Shown here in pieces: positions 49,893 to 58,542 of a DNA stretch of 64,000 bases. Every line of letters begins with the position of its first letter. Positions within the stretch are counted from its first letter, which is position 1. The notes beneath the pieces are model-generated. The model worked only from the letters and a program-made list of their open reading frames with translations. It did not search any database and was not told the DNA's origin. A program made the translations under genes and the position numbers. Source of the DNA: JAJDXW01 sp965202895 (GTDB taxonomy: Bacteria > Pseudomonadota > Gammaproteobacteria > HK1); contig OZ241901.1 in assembly GCA_965202895.1 (NCBI GenBank), positions 4,898,001-4,962,000 of the forward strand. Reading direction: 5' to 3'.

Positions 49893-50723
49893 TCAGCGCA
49901 CCCGGTCGAGCCGTTCCTCGAGATCCGCCGCCTTGTCGATGAGTGCCCGGACCCCGCCGGCGAAACGGGAGCGGGCCGGAGCGTCCGGGACGATCCGCGC
50001 CTCCTCCTCGAGGTACTCGGCGAGATCGTCCACGAGCCGGGCCGCCGACCTGCGGGCCCGGAGCAGCCGCCCGAGCGCCGTGCGGGAGACCGCATGCGCG
50101 ACGACCCCGCCCGCCGCGCGGGCGAGCAGCGCCTCGTAGTCGGGCTCGATCCGGCGAAGGAGCCGGACGAACCCCGCCCGCGCATCGGGGCTGCCGTGCG
50201 CCTCGAGCCCTCCGAAGAGGTCCCCGGACGGGGGCTCGCGGCGGAGCGCGCCGAGGAACCGGAGGAAGTCGGGGACGCTTCCCGCGAGCACGAGGTCGGC
50301 GCCGGCCGGCCGCCCCGCCGATCCGCCGCCCCCCTCCCCGCCGGCGGCGGCCCCGGCCTCTCCGGGGGCGGGACCGGGCGCCCCCGCCTCGCCGGCGATG
50401 GGCGGAGCGCCTGCTTCCGGCCGATCGTCCCCGGGCGGCGGGGGACCCGCCGCGGCCTCCTCCGCCTGCGCCTGCGCGCCGGCCGCGGCCCCCTCCGCCC
50501 CGGCCGCGAAGTCCTCCTCGCGGATCCGGCGCGGGGGCAGGATGCGGAGCGCCCCGTCCCGCACCTCGATCTCGAGGCAGCGGCCGGTCCCCCGCACCAC
50601 GAGCGCGAGGCGCCGGCCCTCGCTCTCGTGCAGCAGCTCCGGAAGGTCCGGATCGGCGGCCGCGGCGAGGGCGGACACCCCGCGGCCGATCCCTTCGAAC
50701 AGCAGGTCGGCCGGGGCGCTCAC
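49893..50723 (-). CDS. ubiJ: Ubiquinone biosynthesis accessory factor UbiJ (SCP2)
   Basis: A 276-residue protein with an N-terminal SCP2 lipid-binding domain (ADLLFEGIGRGVSALAAA, then LALVVRGTGRCLEIEVRDGA and LVLAGSVPDFLRFLGALR) and a C-terminal helical part (YLEEEARIVPDAPARSRFAG, VRALIDKAADLEERLDRV). It is longer than the usual UbiJ of about 200 residues because of an Ala/Gly/Pro/Glu low-complexity insert at about 75-135 in the middle of the SCP2 domain. UbiJ helps assemble the ubiquinone-synthesis complex. The GTG at 50723 overlaps the ubiE stop by 4 nt. Confidence 0.85.
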   Translation of the reverse strand: MSAPADLLFEGIGRGVSALAAAADPDLPELLHESEGRRLALVVRGTGRCLEIEVRDGALRILPPRRIREEDFAAGAEGAAAGAQAQAEEAAAGPPPPGDDRPEAGAPPIAGEAGAPGPAPGEAGAAAGGEGGGGSAGRPAGADLVLAGSVPDFLRFLGALRREPPSGDLFGGLEAHGSPDARAGFVRLLRRIEPDYEALLARAAGGVVAHAVSRTALGRLLRARRSAARLVDDLAEYLEEEARIVPDAPARSRFAGGVRALIDKAADLEERLDRVR

Positions 50724-51451
50724 CGGTAGCCTCGGTGCACCGCGACCACCCCCGCGCTCAGGTTGAAGTACCGGCACCGCCGGAACCCCACCGCCCGCAT
50801 CATCTCGAGCAGGGCGTCCTGGTCCGGGTGCATGCGGATCGACTCGGCGAGGTAGCGGTACGCGTCCTCGTCGCCGGCCACGAGCCGGCCGACCCGCGGG
50901 AGGACCGAGAAGGAGTAGTGGTCGTACAGCGGGCGGAGCAGGGGAACGGTGACGCGGGAGAACTCCAGGACCACGAACCGGCCGGACGGGCGCAGGCACT
51001 CCCGGACCGCCGCGACGGCCTTCTCGATCCGGGTCACGTTGCGGAGCCCGAACCCCATCATCACGCAGTCGAAGCTGCCCCGGGCGAAGGGCAGGCGCTC
51101 GGCATCCGCGCAGACGAAGCGAAGCCGCCCGGCCGGGGCGCGGTCGAGGAGCCGGTCCCGGCCGATCCGGAGCATGTCCGGGTTCACGTCCGCCACGACC
51201 ACCTCCCCGGCGCCCCGGGCGAGGGCGAGCCGCGCGAGGTCGCCGGTCCCGCCCGCGAGATCGAGCACCCGGTCGCCCGGGCGGAGCCGGGCCGCGAGGA
51301 TGCAGAACCGCTTCCAGAGCCGGTGCAGGCCGAAGGACATGAGGTCGTTCATCAGGTCGTAGCGGGGGGCCACCGACGAGAACACCTCGCCCACCCGCGC
51401 CGCCTTGTCGCCCTCGCCGACCCGCTCGTAACCGAAGTGCGTCGTGTCCAT
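50720..51451 (-). CDS. ubiE: Ubiquinone/menaquinone methyltransferase UbiE
   Basis: A 243-residue SAM-dependent C-methyltransferase. The start THFGYERVGEGDKAARVGEV and YDLMNDLMSFGLHRLWKR are family signatures. The SAM site is VLDLAGGTGDLARLAL (near residues 64-79), with VVVADVNPDML, CADAERLPFARGSFDCVMMG and FGLRNVTRIEKAVAAVRECL. It methylates the quinone ring precursor. It sits between hslU (22 nt upstream) and ubiJ (overlapping), the usual gammaproteobacterial order. Confidence 0.96.
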   Translation of the reverse strand: MDTTHFGYERVGEGDKAARVGEVFSSVAPRYDLMNDLMSFGLHRLWKRFCILAARLRPGDRVLDLAGGTGDLARLALARGAGEVVVADVNPDMLRIGRDRLLDRAPAGRLRFVCADAERLPFARGSFDCVMMGFGLRNVTRIEKAVAAVRECLRPSGRFVVLEFSRVTVPLLRPLYDHYSFSVLPRVGRLVAGDEDAYRYLAESIRMHPDQDALLEMMRAVGFRRCRYFNLSAGVVAVHRGYR

Positions 51452-51473
51452 CGGCCGGTGCTCGCCGCCCGGG

Positions 51474-52790
51474 CTACAGGATGTAGCGGGTAAGGTCCTC
51501 GTTCTCGAGCAGCTCGCCGAGCTCGCGGTCCACGTAGCCGGCGTCGATGACCACCGGCTCGCCTCTCCGGTCGGGCGCGTCGAAGGAGATCGACTCGAGG
51601 AGCCGCTCCATCACGGTGTGCAGCCGGCGGGCGCCGATGTTCTCGGTGCGTTCGTTCACCCGCCACGCGACCTCCGCGATACGCCCGACCCCGTCCTCCG
51701 CGAATTCGATCCGGACCTCCTCGGTCCCCATCAGGGCCGAGTACTGGGCGGTCAGCGACGCATCGGGCTCGGTCAGGATCCGGACGAAGTCGTCCGTCCG
51801 CAGGGCGTCGAGCTCCACCCGGATCGGCAGCCGCCCTTGCAGCTCGGGGATGAGGTCGGAGGGGCGCGCGACGTGGAACGCCCCCGACGCGATGAACAGG
51901 ATGTGATCGGTCCGCACCATTCCATAGCGGGTGTTCACGGTGCTGCCCTCGACGAGGGGCAGGAGGTCGCGCTGCACGCCCTCGCGCGAGACGTCCGTAC
52001 CCTGGTACTCGCTGCGGCGGGCCACCTTGTCGATCTCGTCGATGAACACGATGGCGTTCTCCTCGGTGTCGCGGAGCGCCCGGGCCTTGAGCTCCTCGTC
52101 GTCGATGAGCTTCGCCGCCTCCTCCTCGGCGAGGAGCCGCATCGCCTCCTTCACCGGCACCGAGCGGGTCCGGGTCCGGCTGGAGCCGAGGTTCTGGAAC
52201 AGCCCCTGGAGCTGGCTCGTCATCTCCTCCATGCCGGGCGGGGCCATGATCTCCACGCCGATCTGCGGCGTGTTCACGTCGATCTCGACCTCGCGTTCGT
52301 CGAGCTTTCCGTCGCGAAGGAGCGTGCGGAACTTCTCGCGCGTCTCCGACCCGGACGAAGCGCCGTCCCTCCGGTCGCCCGGCAGCAGGGCGTCGAGGAG
52401 ACGTTCCTCGGCGTTCGCCTCCGCCCGGTGCCGCACCTTCTCCGTCGCCCGGCCGCGGGCCATCGAGATCGCCGCGTCGACCAGGTCGCGGATGATCGAC
52501 TCCACGTCCCGGCCGACGTAGCCCACTTCGGTGAACTTGGTCGCCTCGACCTTGATGAAGGGGGCGTCCGCGAGGCGCGCGAGCCGGCGGGCGATCTCCG
52601 TCTTGCCGACCCCCGTCGGGCCGATCATGAGGATGTTCTTCGGGGTGATCTCGCGGCGCAGCTCGTCGTCGAGCTGGGCCCGCCTCCACCGGTTGCGGAG
52701 CGCGATCGCGACCGCCCGCTTCGCGCGGGCCTGCCCGATGATGTGCTTGTCGAGCTCGTGGACGATCTCGCGGGGGGTCATCTCCGACAT
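51474..52790 (-). CDS. hslU: HslU ATPase subunit of the HslVU protease
   Basis: A 438-residue AAA+ unfoldase. MTPREIVHELDKHIIGQARA starts the N domain. Walker A is MIGPTGVGKTEIARRLA (near residues 55-71), the pore GYVG is in KFTEVGYVGRDVES (about 84-97), Walker B is AIVFIDEIDKVA (about 246-257) and the sensor/Arg-finger regions follow. The C-terminal RYIL inserts into HslV. The I domain (about 110-240) is present. The gene starts 3 nt after the hslV stop, so the pair is translated together. Confidence 0.97.
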   Translation of the reverse strand: MSEMTPREIVHELDKHIIGQARAKRAVAIALRNRWRRAQLDDELRREITPKNILMIGPTGVGKTEIARRLARLADAPFIKVEATKFTEVGYVGRDVESIIRDLVDAAISMARGRATEKVRHRAEANAEERLLDALLPGDRRDGASSGSETREKFRTLLRDGKLDEREVEIDVNTPQIGVEIMAPPGMEEMTSQLQGLFQNLGSSRTRTRSVPVKEAMRLLAEEEAAKLIDDEELKARALRDTEENAIVFIDEIDKVARRSEYQGTDVSREGVQRDLLPLVEGSTVNTRYGMVRTDHILFIASGAFHVARPSDLIPELQGRLPIRVELDALRTDDFVRILTEPDASLTAQYSALMGTEEVRIEFAEDGVGRIAEVAWRVNERTENIGARRLHTVMERLLESISFDAPDRRGEPVVIDAGYVDRELGELLENEDLTRYIL

Positions 52791-52793
52791 GGT

Positions 52794-53339
52794 TCAGTCA
52801 CCCGCCTCCGCCGGCCCGAGCTCCTCCAGGGTGCGCCCCTCGTTGGTGTAGATGCAGATCTCGGCCGCGACCGCAAGGCTCTTCTCGACGATGGCGCGGG
52901 CGTCGAGCTCGCTGTTCTCGCAGAGCACCCGCGCCGCCGCGAGCGCATAGGGGCCGCCGGAGCCGATCGCGGTCACCGGGTGCTCGGGCTCCACCACGTC
53001 GCCGTTGCCGGAGAGCACCAGGGTCACGGAACGATCCGCGACCACGAGCATCGCTTCGAGCCGGCGCAGGATCCGGTCCGTCCGCCAGTCCTTGGCAAGC
53101 TCCACCGCCGCCCGCGGGAGCTGCCCGGAGTGCTGCTCCAGCTTGCCCTCGAAGCGCTCGAGCAGGGTGAACGCGTCGGCCGTGCCCCCCGCGAACCCCG
53201 CGAGCACCGTGCCCTGGTGGAGGCGGCGGACCTTCTTCGCGTTCCCCTTGATGACCGTCGCGCCGAGGGTCACCTGCCCGTCCGCGCCGAACACGACGCG
53301 CCCGCCCCGGCGGACCGCGAGTACGGTCGTCCCGATCAT
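52794..53339 (-). CDS. hslV: HslV peptidase subunit
   Basis: A 181-residue Ntn-type threonine peptidase forming the proteolytic core with HslU. It starts MIGTTVLAVRRGG, so a short MIG leader must be removed to expose the catalytic Thr at residue 4. GADGQVTLG (about 19-27), KVRRLHQGTVLAGFAGGTAD (about 36-55) and GSGGPYALAAARVL are conserved. The upstream frame from 53340 to 54422 is antisense or out of frame to xerC. The spacing to xerC is 14 nt. Confidence 0.95.
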   Translation of the reverse strand: MIGTTVLAVRRGGRVVFGADGQVTLGATVIKGNAKKVRRLHQGTVLAGFAGGTADAFTLLERFEGKLEQHSGQLPRAAVELAKDWRTDRILRRLEAMLVVADRSVTLVLSGNGDVVEPEHPVTAIGSGGPYALAAARVLCENSELDARAIVEKSLAVAAEICIYTNEGRTLEELGPAEAGD

Positions 53340-53353
53340 CGGTCCGGGAGGGG

Positions 53354-54307
53354 TCACGAGCGCGGCCCGTCGCCCCGCCCGCGCCGCGCCCGCGGATGCG
53401 CCTCGTCGTACACCGCGGCGAGGTGCTGGAAGTCGAGGTGGGTGTAGATCTGGGTCGTTCCGAGATCGGCGTGGCCGAGCAGCTCCTGGACCGCCCGCAG
53501 GTCGCCGCTCGATTCGAGGAGATGGCTCGCGAACGAGTGGCGGAGCATGTGGGGATGGAGATCGATCCCGTGCCGGGCCGCGAACCGCCGGACCCGGTCC
53601 TGGATCGCCCGCGCTCCGAGCCGCCTTCCGGAGCGGCTGACGAACACCGCCGGCTCCTCGCCGCCCCGCCGGACCGCGAGCCACCGGCCGAGGGCCTCCC
53701 GGGCCTTCCGGCCGACGGGGACGATCCGGCGCTTCGACCCCTTGCCGAGCACGCTGACCAGGCCCGAGGCAAGGTCGAGGTCGCCGATCGACAACCCCTG
53801 CACCTCGCCGAGACGAAGGCCGGAGGAGTACAGGAGCTCGAGGATCGCGAGGTCGCGCACCGCCTCGTAGCCCTCCGGGGGGTCCCCGTCGAGCAGGTCG
53901 GCCGTCTCGTCGGGGTCGAGCGCCTTCGGCAGGCGCCGCGCCACCTTCGGGGCGCGCACCGGGCGGGCGGGGTTGTGCTCCGCGACCCCCTCCCGGATCA
54001 GGAAGTCGAGGAAGGTGCGAAGGGCCGACAGCCGCCGCTGGATGGACCGGCCGGACAGCCCGTTGCGATGGCACCAGGCCGCGAAGCCCTGGACCTCCGC
54101 CGCGCCGAGCGCCGTCCAGCCGGACTTTCCGGCCGCCGCGAAGTAGCCGGCGGCGGCGGAGAGGTCGCGCCGGTAGGCGCCCTCGGTGTGCGCGGAGAGC
54201 CGCCGTTCGTGTGCGAGATGACGCGCGAACGTGTCGACCGGCTCCATCCAGGCCGGGGGGGGAGGGAGGGACGCCGCCGCGGGCGGGGAGGAGGTTCGCG
54301 GGCTCAT
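53354..54307 (-). CDS. xerC: Tyrosine recombinase XerC
   Basis: A 317-residue site-specific recombinase that resolves chromosome dimers with XerD. The N-terminal core-binding domain runs about 20-110 (FARHLAHERRLSAHTEGAYR). The catalytic residues are visible: Arg in SSGLRLGEVQGLS (about 164-176), Lys in LGKGSKRRIVPV, His-x-x-Arg in HPHMLRHSFASHLL (about 256-269), His in LLGHADLGTTQIYTH (about 280-294) and the nucleophile Tyr in that same stretch. The start is ATG 54307; a Met at residue 21 (MEPVDTFARHLA) is an alternative. First gene of the xerC-hslV-hslU-ubiE-ubiJ-ubiB run. Confidence 0.93.
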   Translation of the reverse strand: MSPRTSSPPAAASLPPPPAWMEPVDTFARHLAHERRLSAHTEGAYRRDLSAAAGYFAAAGKSGWTALGAAEVQGFAAWCHRNGLSGRSIQRRLSALRTFLDFLIREGVAEHNPARPVRAPKVARRLPKALDPDETADLLDGDPPEGYEAVRDLAILELLYSSGLRLGEVQGLSIGDLDLASGLVSVLGKGSKRRIVPVGRKAREALGRWLAVRRGGEEPAVFVSRSGRRLGARAIQDRVRRFAARHGIDLHPHMLRHSFASHLLESSGDLRAVQELLGHADLGTTQIYTHLDFQHLAAVYDEAHPRARRGRGDGPRS

Positions 54308-54404
54308 CGAGGGCTCTCGGGTCCATGCTCCGACCGGCGCGCCGCCGGAAGCGGCGGGGCAGGTTATCAGAACGGCGCGGGCCGCGGCGACCGGCTCCGG
54401 CGCC

Positions 54405-54591
54405 GCGCCAGGGCAATCGCATTCGAGCCTTTCAACCGTCGAATGGCGATTTCCAAGCCCGTTTCGGGCCGATCTCGCCATCGAGGAACGCCGAGGTGGA
54501 CCGGGCGTCCCGAGGGTTCATCTACGGCTGATCCGGCTGGCTTGGCGGCCCGGAAACGACATTCTACGTCCGAATGCGATTGCCCTGGCGC
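54405..54591. repeat. 187-bp unit with perfect 21-bp inverted ends
   Basis: GCGCCAGGGCAATCGCATTC(G) at 54405-54425 is exactly complementary to 54571-54591. The interior holds TTCAACCGTCGAATGGCGAT and TTTCGGGCCGATCTCGCC but no gene. The unit lies upstream of xerC in the 462-nt gap 54308-54769, next to repeat R4 copy 2. Size and end structure suggest a MITE, or a very long-range hairpin. I find no second copy in this window. Confidence 0.65.
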
Positions 54592-54621
54592 CGCGCCCAG
54601 GGCGATTTCGTTCCGCATCGC

Positions 54622-54760
54622 GGACGTGCGCCGGAGGCGCCCCGAAGACGATCTCGGGCGAAACAGGGTCGAAAATGCGAGGTTGACGATTCATGTGGCC
54701 CGAATCAGGGCGCGGCGACGGTCCCTGGAGCCGGACACCGGCAGAATGGAACGTTCCTGG
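54622..54760 (+). repeat. Repeat R4, copy 2
   Basis: Counterpart of 14512-14655, in the same plus-strand orientation. Shared blocks include GACGTGCG/GATGTGCG, CGAAGACGA, GTCGA, TTGACGATTCA, GTCCCTG and GGCAGAATG. It ends 10 nt from the nth stop codon. No shared reading frame. Confidence 0.55.
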
Positions 54761-54769
54761 CGACGTGCC

Positions 54770-55396
54770 TCACACCCCGTTCCGGGCGCAGAGATCGGCC
54801 GCCACGCAGGCATCGCACCGCGGGCGGCGGGCGGTGCAGGTGTAGCGCCCGTGGAGGATGAGCCAGTGGTGTGCGTGGCGGCGGTACTTGCCGGGCACGT
54901 TCGCGAGCAGGCCGTCCTCCACCTCCCGGACGTTCCGGCCGGGGGCGAGCCCGGTGCGGTTCGAGACCCGGAAGATGTGGGTGTCTACGGCGATCGTCTC
55001 GTCCCCGAACGCGGTGTTGAGCACCACGTTCGCGGTCTTGCGGCCGACCCCGGGGAGGGCTTCCAGCGCCTCGCGGGTGCGCGGGACCTCCCCGCCGTGG
55101 CGCTCCACCAGCAGCTCGCAGGCCCGGACGAGGTTGCGCGCCTTGCTGTTGAAGAGCCCGATGGTGCGGATCCGATCCCTCACCCCCTCCACCCCGAGCG
55201 CGGCCATCGCGCGCGCGGTCGGCGCCGCCGCGAAGAGGCCGGGAGTGGCCGCGTTGACGCTCCGGTCGGTGGCCTGGGCGGACAGGATCACCGCCACCAG
55301 CAGCTCGAAGGGGCTGCCATGACGGAGCTCGGTGGACGGGGCGGGGTCGGCCGCCTCGAGCCGTCCGAAGAACGACCGGATCGCCTCCGGGGACAA
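54770..55396 (-). CDS. nth: Endonuclease III
   Basis: A 208-residue DNA glycosylase/AP lyase for oxidised pyrimidines. The helix-hairpin-helix LPGVGRKTANVVLNTAFG (near residues 110-127) includes the catalytic Lys and VDTHIFRVSNRTGL (about 134-147) the catalytic Asp. The iron-sulfur cluster is CTARRPRCDACVAADLC (C-x6-C-x2-C-x5-C, about 187-203). The start is a TTG at 55396, preceded by GGGGGAGGGAG; no ATG or GTG fits between it and the metG stop at 55411. It lies 14 nt after metG, which is read in the same direction. Confidence 0.93.
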   Translation of the reverse strand: MSPEAIRSFFGRLEAADPAPSTELRHGSPFELLVAVILSAQATDRSVNAATPGLFAAAPTARAMAALGVEGVRDRIRTIGLFNSKARNLVRACELLVERHGGEVPRTREALEALPGVGRKTANVVLNTAFGDETIAVDTHIFRVSNRTGLAPGRNVREVEDGLLANVPGKYRRHAHHWLILHGRYTCTARRPRCDACVAADLCARNGV

Positions 55397-55410
55397 CGCT
55401 CCCTCCCCCG

Positions 55411-57126
55411 CTACCGCTCGCGGGAGGCTTCCACCATCATGGCGTCCACCCGGCCCCGATCGATCCGCGTCAGCAACGGCTCGAACGGGTTGAGCCGGTG
55501 CTCCCCGCCGGCGCCGAGCGGCCGATCGAGGTCGCTCCACGCGAGGGGGGGGATCCCGAGGAAGCGCTCGGCCCTCGCCACCGTGGCGGGGAGGACCGGC
55601 TTCAGGAACCCGGCGAGGATCCGGAACAGCTCGATCCCGGTGGAGCACACGGCGTGCGCCGCCGCCCTCCCCTCGGGCTCGCGCGCCGCGACCCACGGCT
55701 TGTGCTCGTCGATGTACCGGTTGGCGAGGTCGGCGAGGGCCATCACCTCGCGCATCGCCCGACCGTACTCGCGCGCCTCGTACCAGCCGGCGACGGCGCC
55801 GCGGGCCGCCGCGAACCGATCGAAGAGCGCCGTGTCGTGGAGCTCCCCGGCGAGGCGCCCGTCCGCGATCCCCTGCAGGAGGCGGGCGCAGCGCGACGCG
55901 ATGTTCACCACCTTGCCCACGAGGTCCGAGTTGACCCGGGCGACGAAGTCCTCGAGGCTCAGATCCATGTCGTCGATCCCGTCCCCGAGCTTGCACGCGA
56001 AGTAGTACCGCAGATACTCGGGATCGAGGTGGTCGGCGTAGGTGCGGGCCTGGATGAAGGTCCCCCGGCGCTTCGACATCTTCTCGCCGTTCACGGTGAG
56101 GAACCCGTGGCAGAAGACCGCGCTCGGCTTGCGGAACCCCGAGCCGTGGAGCACCGCGGGCCAGAACAGGGTATGGAAGTAGGCGATGTCCTTGCCGATG
56201 AAGTGGTAGAGCTCCGCGGCGCTCCCCTTCCCCCAGAAGTCGTCGAAGCGAAGCTCGCCGCCCTCCGCCCGGACCCGGCGGCACAGGTTCTCGAAGCTCG
56301 CCATGTAGCCGATGGGTGCGTCCAGCCAGACGTAGAAGTACTTGCCCGGCCGGTCCGGGATCTCGAAGCCGAAGTAGGGCGCGTTGCGCGAGATGTCCCA
56401 GTCCTGGAGGCCCTCCGCGAGCCATTCGTGGAGCTTGTTGGCGATCTCGGGCTGGACCCGGCGCCGCGCGCCTTCCCCGGGCGGGCGGAACGTCTCGCCG
56501 ACCCAGGTGCGGAGCACCGCGTCGAAGTCCGCGAGCCGGACGAAGACCTGCTCGGAGTCCCGCAGCTCGGGGCGGCCCCCCGAGACCGACGAGACGGGGT
56601 TGCGGAGCTCGCCCGGCTCGTACGTGGCCCCGCAGACCTCGCAGGCGTCCCCGAGCTGGTCCTCGGCTCCGCACCGGGGGCACTCCCCCCGGACGTAACG
56701 ATCGGGCAGGAACATCTCGCGTTCCGGATCGTAGAGGCGGGGAATGGTGCGGACGACGACGTGCCCGCCCTCGCACAGGGCGCGGTAGATCCGCTCGGAG
56801 CACTCCCGGTTCTCCGGCGAGTGGGTGGTGTAGTAGTTGTCGAACCCGATGTGGAACGAGGCGAAGTCCGCGCGGTGCTCGACCCCGATCCGCTCGATGA
56901 GCTCCTCCGGGGCGACCCCCTCGCGCTCCGCGCTCAGCATGATGGGGGTGCCGTGGGCGTCGTCCGCACAGACGAAGTGGCACTCGGCGCCGCGCATGCG
57001 CTGGAACCGCACCCACACGTCGGTCTGGACGTACTCGACGAGGTGGCCGAGGTGGATCGGGCCGTTGGCGTAGGGAAGCGCGCTCGTGACGAGGATGCGG
57101 CGCCGTCCGGACTCTGCTTCGCTCAT
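55411..57126 (-). CDS. metG: Methionyl-tRNA synthetase
   Basis: A 571-residue class I synthetase. The HIGH-type motif is in ALPYANGPIHLGHLVEYVQT (near residues 16-35). The zinc knuckle CPRCGAEDQLGDACEVCG lies about 146-163 and WLDAPIGYMASFENLC is the Met pocket region. The KMSKS-type loop reads GEKMSKRRGTFI (about 344-355), with Arg in place of the second Ser as in many bacteria. It lacks the C-terminal tRNA-binding (EMAP-like) domain that makes E. coli MetG 677 residues, so it belongs to the short form. Upstream and divergent is apbC, 79 nt away. Confidence 0.95.
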   Translation of the reverse strand: MSEAESGRRRILVTSALPYANGPIHLGHLVEYVQTDVWVRFQRMRGAECHFVCADDAHGTPIMLSAEREGVAPEELIERIGVEHRADFASFHIGFDNYYTTHSPENRECSERIYRALCEGGHVVVRTIPRLYDPEREMFLPDRYVRGECPRCGAEDQLGDACEVCGATYEPGELRNPVSSVSGGRPELRDSEQVFVRLADFDAVLRTWVGETFRPPGEGARRRVQPEIANKLHEWLAEGLQDWDISRNAPYFGFEIPDRPGKYFYVWLDAPIGYMASFENLCRRVRAEGGELRFDDFWGKGSAAELYHFIGKDIAYFHTLFWPAVLHGSGFRKPSAVFCHGFLTVNGEKMSKRRGTFIQARTYADHLDPEYLRYYFACKLGDGIDDMDLSLEDFVARVNSDLVGKVVNIASRCARLLQGIADGRLAGELHDTALFDRFAAARGAVAGWYEAREYGRAMREVMALADLANRYIDEHKPWVAAREPEGRAAAHAVCSTGIELFRILAGFLKPVLPATVARAERFLGIPPLAWSDLDRPLGAGGEHRLNPFEPLLTRIDRGRVDAMMVEASRER

Positions 57127-57190
57127 GCGGCCGGCAGTCTACATCGTCCGGGCCGGCCGGGGTACGTCCGGGGCACGGCCCGGGCAAGTG

Positions 57191-57196
57191 TAGAAT
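57191..57196 (+). promoter_or_regulatory. -10-like box close to apbC start
   Basis: TAGAAT lies 9 nt before the ATG at 57206, within GTGTAGAATCCGGGCGCC. Initiation would fall 0-3 nt from the start codon. No clear ribosome site or -35 is seen. Metal-bound regulators were not looked for, as no palindrome stands out. Confidence 0.35.
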
Positions 57197-57205
57197 CCGG
57201 GCGCC

Positions 57206-58285
57206 ATGCAGACCAACGCAAGGGACATCGAACGCGCCCTCTCCGGGTGGGTGGATCCGTACCTCGGCGCGCCGCTCGGGAAGGCGGTGAAGTCGGTCTC
57301 CCTCGAGGGCGGCCGCGCCCGCGCCCGCATCGTCCTCGGCTTCCCCGCGGCCGGATACGCGGCGGAGCTCGAGGCCGCCCTGGCCGGGGAGGTGCTCGCG
57401 ATGCCGGGCGTCGAGGCCGCTTCGTTCGACGTCGAATGGCGGATCGCCGCCCACGCGGTCCAGAAGAACGTGCAGCTTCTCGACGGCATCAAGAACGTCA
57501 TCGCCATCGCCTCCGGCAAGGGCGGGGTGGGGAAGTCGACCGTCGCGGTCAACCTCGCCCTGGCGCTCGCGGCCGAGGGCGCGGAGGTCGGGCTCCTCGA
57601 CGCGGACATCTACGGCCCGAGCCAACCCCGGATGCTCGGGGTCTCCGACCGGCCCGAGTCCCCCGACCAGCGCTCCATCGATCCCATGACGGGACACGGC
57701 GTCCAGTCCATGTCCATCGGCTACCTCATCGAGGAGGACACCCCGATGATCTGGCGCGGGCCGATGGTCACCCAGGCCCTGGAGCAGCTGCTCCGGGACA
57801 CCAACTGGCGGGCGGTCGACTACCTCGTCATCGACCTGCCTCCCGGCACCGGGGACATCCAGCTCACCCTCTCCCAGCGCGTCCCGGTGAGCGGGGCGGT
57901 CATCGTGACCACCCCCCAGGACGTGGCCCTCGCCGACGCCCGCAAGGGCCTTCGGATGTTCGAGCGGGTCGAGGTTCCGGTGCTCGGGGTCATCGAGAAC
58001 ATGAGCGTGTTCGTGTGCCCCGGATGCGGACGGGAGGAGCCGATCTTCGGCGCCGGCGGCGGCGAACGGATGGCCGCCGACTGCGGCGTGGCCCTCCTCG
58101 GCCGGCTCCCCCTCGCCCGCGAGATCCGCGCCGATGCGGACGATGGCCGGCCCACCGTGGCCAAGGACCCCGAGGGTCCGATCGCCCGGAGCTTCCGGGA
58201 CACCGCCCGCCGGGTCGCGGCGAGACTCTCGCTCAATCCCCGGAACTGGTCCCAGGCATTCGGCGAGGTGCGGGTCGGCGGGTAG
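57206..58285 (+). CDS. apbC: Iron-sulfur cluster carrier ApbC/Mrp
   Basis: A 359-residue P-loop NTPase that transfers Fe-S clusters. An N-terminal DUF59/MIP18-like domain covers about 1-85. The deviant Walker A is ASGKGGVGKSTVAVNLALAL (near residues 101-120), with DADIYGPSQPRMLG (about 132-145), the switch DYLVIDLPPGTGDIQLTL (about 206-223) and a C-terminal cluster-binding CPGCG within VFVCPGCGREEPIFG (about 268-282). Length is standard. It is divergent from metG and probably leaderless. The 257 bp between it and dcd show nothing distinct. Confidence 0.95.
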   Translation: MQTNARDIERALSGWVDPYLGAPLGKAVKSVSLEGGRARARIVLGFPAAGYAAELEAALAGEVLAMPGVEAASFDVEWRIAAHAVQKNVQLLDGIKNVIAIASGKGGVGKSTVAVNLALALAAEGAEVGLLDADIYGPSQPRMLGVSDRPESPDQRSIDPMTGHGVQSMSIGYLIEEDTPMIWRGPMVTQALEQLLRDTNWRAVDYLVIDLPPGTGDIQLTLSQRVPVSGAVIVTTPQDVALADARKGLRMFERVEVPVLGVIENMSVFVCPGCGREEPIFGAGGGERMAADCGVALLGRLPLAREIRADADDGRPTVAKDPEGPIARSFRDTARRVAARLSLNPRNWSQAFGEVRVGG

Positions 58286-58542
58286 GCGCGGGGCTGCGCC
58301 GCGGGATTCTCCGGGGTGGGAAGTCGATCCGCGAAATCGACGACGGTCTCGTCGCGGGGGGAGGCCCGATCCGCGTACCGGCCCTGGTCTTCCCCGCAAG
58401 CAGGGAGGATTTTCGACGAAGGAACCGGCGGCGGCCCGCCCTCCCCGACGGGCGCCCGCTCCCGCCGTGCCGGGCCGCCGCCCGGGAGTACGTCGAGACC
58501 GGCCGGCGGCAAACGCCGGCCCGAACGCTGTCGAGGTACGAA

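Noticed and set aside
54770..58399. A 1,209-codon minus-strand open frame over nth, metG and apbC
   Set aside because: Only the nth portion has family sequence; the remainder is a shadow frame.
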